The position numbers were made by a program, and so were the translations under genes. The notes under the pieces are model-generated. The model worked only from the letters and a program-made list of their open reading frames with translations. It was not told where the DNA came from and made no database searches. 64,000 nt of DNA. Origin: Prosopocoilus inquinatus. Its lineage: Eukaryota > Arthropoda > Insecta > Coleoptera > Lucanidae. How positions within the stretch are numbered: position 1 is the stretch's first letter; every line of letters begins with the position of its first letter. The stretch spans positions 49,322,001-49,386,000 of the forward strand of contig CM069873.1 in assembly GCA_036172665.1 (NCBI GenBank). The letters run 5' to 3'. This document shows positions 55,448 through 64,000 of the stretch, in pieces.

Positions 55448-57384
55448 TTAGTTAACTTCCGGATCGGATGTACGTTTTTTTACATCTCTTAAACCTAAAG
55501 TGCTCAGATAGGGATCTGAAGTTAAAATCAATCGATGAAATAAATCTTCATTCGTTTTTATTCTGGAAACCTTTCGAGTATGATGTTCCCTATATCGTCG
55601 AATATCTTTGTTTCGTGCTTCTTGCGCCTCTTCAGATAATTCTCCGATAGGAACGCAATCATGGCTTATTACGGAAGTTCCGTGGATTAAAATTTTATGT
55701 ACCGAAATAGGCATGTAGTACCAGCCATACAGGGACACGTATTTCTCAGCGGTATCGAAACAGAATTTTTCAAATTTTTCTACTTTGATTTCACTTCTGC
55801 TATTAATTACTTTTAAAATAATAGCAAATCTTCTTATTAAACTTTCGTCGATTTGTGTTATTTCAGCAGACATCTTCGGGTTTGCAAAAAATCGCCTAGC
55901 TGTGTTTCCATCATTACTTGTTCCGTAACCAGGTTTAGGAACGTCCACAATTAAACCCATCCGTTCACGAAACTTATCTTGAATTTCTTTTTTTCGGCTT
56001 TGTACTGCAGCACTCAAAGCCTTCGGTATCTTCCAAGATTTGATGTCCAACCTGTATGATATATGAAGTAAACATTCGAAGGATCTAATGTATGCGTGTA
56101 AAACAGATAACCCAAAACGGTACATTTCTTGGCTTTCTGGCTTATTCCTAACCAAATCGAGATTATTTGTTTCGGAAATTGTGCATCGGCATACATAGCA
56201 CCGCATACCAGAAGCATCAGCCAGCGCATTACAAATTTTTCCATCTACCATTGTTAACATGAGAGTGTAGGTTACAGAAACGTTGTTGGTACTGGTAATA
56301 TATGGCTCCAAATTGTCAAATTGAGTTTTAATGTGTAATTCTTCTTCTTTGGAAATAAGGTCTGTTTCGTGAATCCATTGCAATCTAATAGGTCTGCAAA
56401 ATCTTGTAGATGATGGTTTGGGATTTTTCCATAGTAATGTTTGCTTACTGTTCTCAATTAATCTTAAAGGAACTAGGGAAGTAACAAAAATACTTTCATC
56501 TGACAACGTTTTCTCCGAAAATTTTTGCTTATATGATGAAAATCCTGATGCACCATCGAATCCCCACTTACAGTAAAGAGTGCACTGAGTTTGATCGTCT
56601 AATGTTGCTTACACTGATCTAAGTATGCTATCTGTTGTCTTATTTAGCAGAGCTTGCAATTGAACTTCGCATTTAACTTCGGTAATGCTAACATTTTCCG
56701 GATAAAAAGTTTTTTTAGCTGCCAGGACTTGCTTATATGGTATGGTGGATACAAATCACAATTCTTCTGCCGAGCAACGCTTCGTAATCCATTATACTGA
56801 TGGGTGTTTAAATTTAAACCGATCAATACAGAAAGACCTTCTTCTGAAGACAGTGGTTCATGTTGAATATCTGGCTTCTTTGCTTTTTTCTTTCCTGATG
56901 TATCTTCAGATACTAAACTTGAAGATCTACGTCTTACCTCCCGAAGTTTCATAGCAGCAGCAAATGATAATTCTGCAACTGAATAATTTTTCCGTATCTC
57001 TTCAGTTTTCTTCCTCTTAGAAGATTCGGAACACTCTTCAAAGATTTTATGTCTTCTGCCAGTTTGAAAAGTACTGGGACCTGATTGGTGATGGCGTACT
57101 ATTTCAGGAAAGGTAATTTCCTGGGATAACCACTCACTATACTTCTTTATAAACGTTTCGTTCGTTCGGTTTATATCACTTGCTTGCCAGCGGTGGAAAT
57201 AAGTTGCAAAGAAATTGGTTCGAATAAAGTGTTTTAATGTTTCAACTACGTTCTCGTCCTCCTCGAGAGAAAATGTTTGTGTTAAAAAAGCAATAACACT
57301 GTTTTTCTTCTCTTCTACACTTTTTTGGGCATGCTCCCTTATAATATTACGAAGCACTAGCCGAGTAATCTTTCTCTCAGACAT
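55448..57384 (-). pseudogene. Transib transposase (RAG1-core relative)
   Basis: The ATG at 57382-57384 starts MSERKITRLVLRNIIREHAQ, followed by a helical N-terminus and KPDIQHEPLSSEEGLSVL. A frameshift near 56700 and a TAA near 56610 lie ahead of KWGFDGASGFSSYKQKF, where the first catalytic Asp is at 56555-56557. Then come NPKPSSTRFCRPIRL, LTMVDGKICNALADASG (second Asp) with CYVCRC, SVLHAYIRSFECLLHISYRL, GYGTSNDGNTARRFF, and SVHKILIHGTSVI followed by PIGELSEEAQEARNKDIR (catalytic Glu). It ends SDPEVN at 55448. This is the DDE order of Transib/RAG1 recombinases, which bind CAC-type ends and make 5-bp TSDs. About 650 residues, two lesions. Confidence 0.85.
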
Positions 57385-57436
57385 TTCGCACAAGATTTTC
57401 CAAATCACAAACACACCTTACAAATTTGTGTGGTAA

Positions 57437-58529
57437 ACTGATAGGAATTGTATATTTCTTCAATTTTATATGCGTATCAGGTAAACAGAATACGAAGAAA
57501 ATTGCGAATTCGAGTAAAAATATTATTAGGTATAATTACTGATTAAGCAGGATAATTGGAATTCTGTGCAAGTAATTAAGCTCATTTGTGAGTTCTGCAG
57601 AACATTTAATCTTATAAAATTTTGAATTACTTATACAAGATTAACATTATCTTTTCTTAATGTAATCCGGGAAGCAGATTAGGTAAAGATTTGACATTAT
57701 TACTGCCAAGAGAATTATATTAAACATATTTAAATTGTAAATAGGAATTCATATTTTTTGTGAATTCAAATATTTCAAAACCGTTTTTTCCTGTAGATTA
57801 CGAATATGCAAAAACATAATAGTTCGATCTAAAATTTCAAAATTACCCCCGCCCTCACATCGGCGGGGATTGAGGGGGTTAATTTTGATGAGATTTGTGT
57901 CCCCTTCGAAAATACTAAGAATTTACGTAAAAACATTTTTTATGCAATGCGTAGGTACTTCTCGAAATATTTCGTTGACTCGTACTAAAAAATTGAAAAT
58001 TCACCCGGTATATTATTGAACAAAATTTACTAACCGGCAGATATTGGCAAGAAATTAAAGTATGGATACTTAGAAAACATTAATACGGATGTTTTAATTC
58101 AAGTTTAAATGCATAATCTTGTATACTTCATAATTATATTGCTGTTTATAGTGAAGCGTAACTCTCAGAAAGGAGTATTATTAGTATGGCTTTCATGAGT
58201 GGCGAAACATTTAAATTATACGGTTGAATTTCAGTAAATCAAAGCTAAAAGACTGAAGAATAATTCTGTGTAATTTGTTTTTATATATATTTCACAGTAA
58301 TTGCGGTATGAGGTTTGAAAGTAAAGAGTTTTTCGGGCGAACTTCGTGGGTTTTAAATTCTCGTTTTTTTTACAAATTCAAAAAGCAATTGTGAAGAAAC
58401 ATGAAATATTTGATAAGTAATAATTATACTGCATATAATACATACTATAGACATTATTGTAACAAAATTTCAACTTGCTGTGAGAAAGTTGAAAATTCTC
58501 ATTTTTCGCACGTTTTTCAACTTTGGAAA
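57437..58529. other. Transib 5' noncoding region
   Basis: AT-rich DNA upstream of the transposase to the right end. A CCCCCGCCCTC / GGGGATTGAGGGGG patch lies at about 57845-57880. No gene. Confidence 0.5.
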
Positions 58530-58542
58530 CACTGTGGCGCCG

Positions 58543-59870
58543 TTTACGGGTCGTACTACGACAAGATATTAACCGGACTGACGTACAATTTTTAGGTTCG
58601 AAACTTAATTGTATAAACTTTTGCAATAATATTACTAAATTTTTTCGTTAAAATTGGAACTAATTCATATTTAAATTAGCATTTAATACAAATATAAATA
58701 TTAGATAGAAAGAAGATAGGTGACAAATTATTCAGCAGATTAAAATAATGAGACAAGTACGAGTATGTGGTAATTATAACGTTTTTTTTAAACGTATTCG
58801 GTAATTATATATATATATATATATACAGGGTGTCCACCGAGTGCCGCGGTCTTCTCTACTGTCTAAAGTATTTAAGATAGAAAAAAAATTCAAATGAGCT
58901 AAGGTGTAAGTCAGCTCTATTTTATAAAATTATTTTTGGCTATACAGGGTGTTCAGTAACTGAGAGCCATACCAAAGTTACATTTTTTTAAATGGAACAC
59001 CCAGTATATTTTTACATATTTCAAAAGTACACATAACGAATAGGTAATAACCAAAAATTATGGAAGTTTTATTTCATAGTTTGTAAGATATTGATGTTTA
59101 TGTGTAAAAAATTGGTGTGTTTTGGGCTCCTATAGTTTCGTTATTTTTTTATATTTCGTCGTGAATTTTTGAAGGTAGTTAATACAATATCTCGTCTACA
59201 GAAATTTCAGAACAGCTTCGGTCTATCTACTATTATATGTACAGGGTGTTGAGTTTTGCAAAAGTTAATTTTTCTGAAAATTTTCAAATGGAACACCCAG
59301 TGTATCTAAACTCTCATAAAACATTGTTTTAACAAGCTTTAAAAAAATGCCAAATTTATTTGTCTAAGCTGAAGAAATCGACAGCCACCAATTATTTATT
59401 TTTTCTTTTTTTCAATATTGACGTTATTTAGCCTTTTCGACCTGTTCTTCTGTTTTGATTTGCTGACAAATTAATGAACATTAATTCATTTTCATAGTTA
59501 TTTTAAATAATAATAATAAGTTAAAATAATCAACAAGTTAAAATAATAAACAAGTTCAGAATATCAAGTAATGAATTAGAAAATAACAAGCAACTAATTA
59601 AGAATAAGTTTTTAATTTTCAAATAGAAATGGAATATGTCTAAACTCTCACGAAACGCTGTTTTCATAAACTTTAATAAAATGCCAAATGTATTAGTCTA
59701 AATTAAAAAAAAAAAAATCGCGAGTCAAAATTATTCTTTTCGCTTTCAAAACCGGCGTTATTTAGTCCTCACGGTCGTTCTGCTGTTTTTGTCTGATAAC
59801 TAAATAAATGTTTTATTTTTTGCTCATGGTAATTTAATAAGTATGTCTTCTTTCTATCTAATATTTATAT
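58543..59870. other. Centre of foldback B
   Basis: The unique arm segment (58543-58715), then the centre shared with foldback A in inverse orientation (58730-59020; GTGTCCACCGAGTGCCGCGG). About 800 bp not present in foldback A follow (59020-59850), containing another GGGTGTTGAGTTTTGC / AACACCCAGTGTAT pair. No coding frame, hence no transposase. Confidence 0.6.
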
Positions 59871-60069
59871 TTGTATTAAATGCTAATTTAAATATGAAAT
59901 AGTTCCAATTTTAACGAAAAAATTTAGTAATATTATTGCAAAAGTTTATACAATTAAGTTTCGAACCTAAAAATTGTACGCCAGTCCGGTTAATAACTTG
60001 TCGTACTACGACCCGTAAACGGCGTCTCTGCATTCTTAAACTTTGTCTACGAGAAAATAATACACATGT

Positions 60070-60428
60070 GCGTACTTTTGTGTGTGAGCATTTTTCGGTG
60101 CGGGTATATTTCTGTGTGTGGACATTTCTGTGTGGGCTTTTTTCCGTGTGAGCAATTTTCCAGGTGCGCATTTTTCTGTGTGCGCATTTTTCGATGTGCG
60201 TATTTTTCTGGGTGCGCAAATTTCTGTGTGGGCTTTTTTCCCTGTGAGCAATTTTCTCTGTGCCCTTTTTTCTGTGTGCGCATTTTTCTGTGTGCGCAAA
60301 TTTCTATGTGGGCTTTTTTCCGTGTGAGCAATTTTCTCTGTGCGCTTTTTTCTTGTGCGCATTTTTCATTGTGCGCTTTTTTTTTGTGCGCATTTTTCAT
60401 GTGGGCTTTTCTCCTGTGCGCTTTTTTC
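60070..60428. repeat. Minisatellite in right arm of foldback B
   Basis: The inverse of 53148-53512 with the same unit variants (CTGTGTGCGCATTTTT on the plus strand). ORFs of more than 100 codons across it are repeat artefacts. Confidence 0.9.
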
Positions 60429-60444
60429 TGGTCACCATTCAACA

Positions 60445-61995
60445 GTTATATGAGCTCTACAATTTTTTCCTTGTAGCTCAGAACGTATCCAAGGACTTTC
60501 TACAGAGTTCCGGCCACAAGTCTCATTAAATTATTTTTTGAGCAATTTTAAATCCTGGTAAATTCGAGTTATACACGTTATAACTAAGACGCTGTCGAAT
60601 ACACGACAGTTCTGTGAGCTCTATATTTTTTTCCTTGTAGTTAGAAACATATTCAATGACTTTCTGCAGAGTTCCAGCCAAAAACCTAAGTAGAATATTA
60701 TTTAGCAATTTTAAAATTCGGCTAAATTCGAATTATACACTTAATAAGCGAGACGCTGTCAAAAACACGTCAGTTCTGTGAGCTTTATAATTTTTCCCTT
60801 GTAGTTCGGAACGTATCCAAGGACTTTCTGCAGAGTTCCAGCCACAAGCATCATTAGATTATTGAATTTAGCGGAGTTTAAAATTGATAAATAATAATCT
60901 ACTTAGGTTTATGGTTAGAACTCTGCGGAATGTCATTGAATATTTTCAGAACTACAAGGAAAAAAATATAGAACTTACAAAACTGTCGTATATTCGACAG
61001 CGTCTCAGTTATAACCTGTATAACTCGAACTTCTCAAGATTTAAAATTGCTCAAAAAATTATCTAATGAGTGTTATGGCTGGAACTCTGCGGAAAGTCAT
61101 TGAATATGTTCCGAACTAGGAAGGAAGTAAGGAAAGGAAGGAAAAAATTATATAGCTCACAGAAGTGTCGTGTTTTCGACAGCGTCTCGCTTATTAAGTG
61201 TATAATTCGAATTTAGCGGAGTTTAAAATTGTTAAATAATAATTTACTTAGGTTTATGACTGGAAATCTGCGGAAAGCCATTGAGTATGTCCTAAACTAC
61301 AAGGAAGAAATTATAGAGCTCACAGACCTGACGTATATTTGACAGCGTCTCAGTTATAACCTGTATAACTCGAATTTCGCAAGATTTAAATTTGCTCAAA
61401 AAACAAATTAATGAGGCTTGTAGCTGGAACTCTGCAGAAAGTCGTTGAATATGTTCCGAACTACAAGGAAAAAAATATAGAGCTCGCAGAACTGTCGTAT
61501 ATTCGATAGCGTCTCGGCTATAACCTGTATAACTCCAATTTCAGGTATTTAAAATTGCTCAAACAATAATCTAATGATGCTTGTGGGTAGAACTCTGCAG
61601 AAAGCCGTTGGATACGTTCCGAACTACAAGGGAAAAATTATAAAGTTCACAGAACTGACGTGTTTTTGACAGCGTCTCGCTTATTAAGTGTATAATTCGA
61701 ATTTGGTGGAGTTTAAAATTGATAAATAATATTCTACTTAGGTTTATGGCTGGAACTCTGCGGAAAGTCATTGCATATGTTTCTAACTATAAGGAAAAAA
61801 ATACAGAGCTCACAGAACTGTCGTATATTCGACAGCGTCTTAGTTATAACGTGTATAACTCGAATTTACCAGGATTTAAAATTGCTCAAAAAATAATCTA
61901 ATGAGACTTGTGGCCGGAACTCTTTAGAAAGTCCTTGGATACGTTCTGAGCTACAAGGAAAAAATTGTAGAGCTCATATAACTGTCGAATATTCG
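60445..61995. repeat. Inverted array of a 164-bp satellite with two alternating subtypes
   Basis: Units start near 60452, 60616 and 60780 in one orientation. From about 60880 some seven units run in the opposite orientation to about 61995, at roughly 164-bp steps. Each contains a CTGCAGAGTTCCAGCCA-type block, a CCTTGTAG block and a GACAGCGTCTC block. Two subtypes alternate: one with TTGCTCAAAAAATAATCTAAT, minus its last base in some copies, and one with ATTGATAAATAATATTCTAC. This gives a dimeric higher-order repeat of about 328 bp. Confidence 0.85.
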
Positions 61996-62254
61996 ACAGC
62001 GTCTCATCTGTATCTGCGTAACTAATCACATTGTGTTATTAAAGTTTTCTAATAAGAAATAGCAATGTTTTTCTCTAGAACTCTTTCGAGAACCCATGCA
62101 GAACTATAGATCTTTTAATTTCCTATAAGAATAGGCCGTTAATTTTGCGTAGGACAAAGTGAGACGCTGCGTGAACCTGGCGTCTCAGTTTGCACTTTGG
62201 CTTTTTTTCACTTTAATGAGCAGAACTATCGATTTTATCTATCAGGAACTATAG
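61996..62254. other. Unique inner part of the outer TIR element
   Basis: Noncoding. It retains GAGACGCTG and GCGTCTCAG words related to the satellite block near 62162-62188, and AGAACTAT repeats near 62105, 62223 and 62252. It probably contains the seed from which the satellite expanded, which is inference. Confidence 0.4.
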
Positions 62255-62338
62255 AACTATTAGAAATAAAGCCAGAACTCACTGAAACTTATGAGTTTCC
62301 ATGAAATGATATGCCAGCTTCACAGACACGGCACATGC

Positions 62339-62743
62339 TCTAAACCACGGCCGTCTTCATTTAACAGGCCGGAGTAGCTTATGTGGCAACGTCGGATGAC
62401 GTCATCGTAGCCGGCCGACTATTTAAAGGAAATTATAAAACACTTTTGTTATATTACACAATCTAAAGATTTCCAACGAATATAATATAACACAACGAAA
62501 GTGCGGTGAATACATATTTTAATTAATTATGATTAAAATAAATAACGAGCTTAGACACAAATGATAACAGGACCGTGTATGAATGAAAAACGAAAATCTG
62601 TCTTTACAGACTGTGTCATTCTCTTTTTCTTTATTCGTATATTTTTAAAAGGTCTCATGTAGGGATATAAAAACAAAAAGTAAGTACACAATACACAGCG
62701 ATTTATTTGATATTTTTACATATGTACATATAATATAAAAGGT
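62339..62743. other. Spacer right of the nested locus
   Basis: GC-richer start (ACCACGGCCGTCTTCATTTA, CGTAGCCGGCCGAC), then AT-rich. No gene was recognised. Confidence 0.4.
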
Positions 62744-64000
62744 CTACAAAAGTGTTTGAAGTTTCCTTTTCTTTGAAACCGATACATTTGAGAAATAATC
62801 GTTTTTGACCTTTGAATAGTTATTTAATATAATATTAGCCATTGGTTCCAAAAATTTAATAATTAAATTCCTAAACAACACTCCACATGAACAAAATTCG
62901 TCTAAGTCTACAATTTCTGCTAACACACTGTTATGCTCTAAACTCCTCAGGGTTAATTTAATTAATAAAAGCTTCTGATTTGGAGAAAGTATAAACATAT
63001 TTTCTAATTTCCTTGATATTAAACACTGCATGATACCATATATATATATTGCCCGATTCCTATCCCTAATTCAGAAGGTACACTTAAGCCACCTCTATTT
63101 AACTGGTCAAAATAGTGACTACTGATATCATTACTTGATAAAAATAAACTGAGGCAGACATCACAATTTATTCTGTGTTTCATTTTAAAAGTAGAATATC
63201 CGCAGACATACAATAACGCGGAATTTCCTGGATCTACTACCTGTAGAAAATCTTTATCCAGTATATGATGTAAAAAATCAGAATCATCTATTGTTTTAAT
63301 GTTATTTACTTCATCACACTCATTAGTTTTTGCAAACGTGTCGAAACAAAGTGATACACGGCCATATTTGGCAGAGTGTAGTCCTAACATACTTTTAATT
63401 CTTAATATCTTTTCTGATTCCAAAATTTGATTAACAGAGACATGATAATTACCGCCAAACAATTGACGGTAACGACTAAAACGACCTTCCAACATATCGC
63501 TTTGTAGTTTTCCTGGTAATACATATGAAATATTCAATTCGGTTAGAGCGTACTTTATATAATTTATCATTACGCTGACGTTTTGAAAAAGGGCATCAAA
63601 AGTATCTTTTGTCAATGTACCATAACCCAAAGCTAAAGATTTCCAATTTTCTAGCCATAATAAAAAATCACCAAGAAAAGTCAGCCTATCATCATCAACA
63701 TTTGTAAATGGTTTTTCTAAATTATTTCTATGTAATACACCTTTTACAGAATTTTTTACATTTACAATAGTCCACCATTTTAAAATTATTTCCATAAAAT
63801 GAAAAGTTCCGGAGTCTGCACCATAAATTTGTAAACATTTGTAAATGGTTTTTCTAAATTATTTCTATGTAATACACCTTTTACAGAATTTTTTACATTT
63901 ACAATAGTCCACCATTTTAAAATTATTTCCATAAAATGAAAAGTTCCGGAGTCTGCACCATAAATTTCTTTTACAGCTGAAATTGTGCTTTCATGAAAAA
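62744..64000 (-). pseudogene. C-terminal half of a second P-type transposase (runs off right edge)
   Basis: From the right edge inwards: ESTISAVKEIYGADSGTFHF, a 137-bp tandem duplication (63697-63970), then ILKWWTIVNVKNSVKGVLHR, DRLTFLGDFLLWLENWKSL, GKLQSDMLEGRFSRYRQLF, GGNYHVSVNQILESEKILRI, ALLYVCGYSTFKMKHRINC and DQLNRGGLSVPSELGIG. A frameshift at the (TA)n run near 63040 leads into the final frame (KLENMFILSPNQKLLL ... ), ending at 62744. This is the conserved C-terminal region of P-element/THAP9 transposases, including the acidic LEGRFSRYR block. It differs from the P element at 46-52 kb. The N-terminal half lies outside the window. Confidence 0.75.
63697..63970. repeat. 137-bp tandem duplication in the P-type gene
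   Basis: Bases 63697-63833 are repeated at 63834-63970 with practically no change. 137 is not a multiple of three, so the duplication shifts the coding frame. An assembly artefact is possible. Confidence 0.9.

Larger units (their letters stand above)
53555..58537 (-). mobile_element. Transib (RAG1-like) transposon
   Basis: Both ends start CACAGTGTTTCCAAA (53555 forwards; inverted from 58536). After the CACAGTG heptamer each end has 23 bp and then AAAAATGA. A 5-bp TSD, CGCCG, flanks the element (53550-53554, 58538-58542; one extra G at the right end). The TSD length and CAC terminus fit Transib. A RAG1-core-like transposase lies at 55448-57384. About 1.4 kb of LTR-like DNA near the left end may be a further insertion. 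Confidence 0.85.
53139..60436. mobile_element. Foldback element B, split by a Transib
   Basis: Left arm 53139-53549 begins GATTCCATGAAAAAAGCGC with the same minisatellite as foldback A. The right part, 58543-60436, completes the unique arm segment, the centre and the opposite arm, ending in GGTCACC at 60430-60436. The two parts join at CGCCG, which is duplicated around the Transib, so they are one element. Its centre is about 800 bp longer than in foldback A and includes repeated ACAGGGTGTT / GGAACACCC words and a (TA)n run at 58807-58825. No clear 8-bp TSD; ATTC flanks both sides. Confidence 0.75.
53063..62329. mobile_element. Outer TIR element with 9-bp TSD (Mutator-like?)
   Basis: The left TIR 53063-53137 (GTGTTTGTGAAGCTGGC...) and the inverted right TIR 62255-62329 (GTGTCTGTGAAGCTGGC...) agree at roughly 66 of 75 positions. 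A perfect 9-bp direct repeat, GGCACATGC, flanks them (53054-53062, 62330-62338). TSDs of 9 bp point to the Mutator superfamily, but no transposase of its own is present. Inside lie foldback B, a Transib and an inverted satellite array. The element is therefore a nonautonomous, satellite-bearing TIR element grown by nested insertions. Confidence 0.75.

Noticed and set aside
53139..60436. Two separate truncated foldback elements at 53139-53549 and 58543-60436
   Set aside because: The parts meet at CGCCG, duplicated around the Transib ends, and together rebuild the layout of element A. They are one element.
1..64000. tRNA, rRNA or other structural RNA genes
   Set aside because: No cloverleaf with A/B boxes and no rRNA-like conserved blocks were seen by eye. 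A covariance-model scan was not possible.

Overview
The window looks like nuclear DNA of an insect, perhaps a beetle or hemipteran. It is AT-rich, has GT-AG introns, and holds insect-type transposable elements (TEs). No single-copy host gene was recognised. Almost all coding sequence belongs to TEs at various stages of decay, many inserted into one another. Superfamily names come from motifs and remembered protein families; no database search was possible. Element limits are stated firmly only where terminal inverted repeats (TIRs) and target-site duplications (TSDs) could be read.

0-8 kb: minus-strand remnant of a Polinton/Maverick-like virus-like transposon (packaging ATPase, double-jelly-roll-type capsid, several small ORFs). 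Its capsid gene is split by a 2.67-kb hAT element (5172-7841, TSD CATATAAG). That hAT carries a fragment of a Polinton maturation protease between two copies of its own 109-bp right end. A G-rich minisatellite follows. 8.3-11.1 kb: AT-rich DNA with candidate mini-exons and one unidentified decayed ORF.

11.15-22.48 kb: complete PIF/Harbinger element (Harbinger-1, 55-bp perfect TIRs, TSD TTA) with a transposase and an interleaved MADF-BESS gene. One of its introns holds about 8 kb of other DNA, mainly two minus-strand TE genes: a SAM-domain protein in eight exons and a C2H2-finger transposase of uncertain superfamily. 22.6-24 kb: Mutator-like (MULE) transposase fragment. 24-27 kb: decayed Copia pol. 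27.5-29.5 kb: second Polinton-like fragment with a polymerase-type N-terminal ORF.

30-32 kb: a MITE and a foldback element with minisatellite arms (TSD GGATTAAC). 32.4-37.4 kb: Harbinger-2 with a zeste/SANT-type partner gene and a Penelope insertion. 38.4-39.2 kb: another Harbinger scrap and a palindrome. 40.1-52.7 kb: BEL/Pao retrotransposon with Harbinger-3 in its 5' LTR and a 6.2-kb P element in its reverse transcriptase, both with TSDs.

53.06-62.33 kb: a four-layer nest. A TIR element with a 9-bp TSD holds a foldback element, which holds a Transib (RAG1-like) transposon, which probably holds an LTR. The Transib ends read as a CACAGTG heptamer, 23 bp, then an A-rich block. The outer element also carries an inverted array of a 164-bp satellite. 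62.7-64 kb: C-terminal half of another P-type transposase, cut by the window edge.

The recurring theme is one element carried or broken by another. Harbinger transposases pair with DNA-binding partner genes, Polinton capsid genes are captured or interrupted, and foldback and satellite arrays grow inside TIR elements. Most ORFs carry stops or frameshifts; the SAM-domain gene is among the best preserved.
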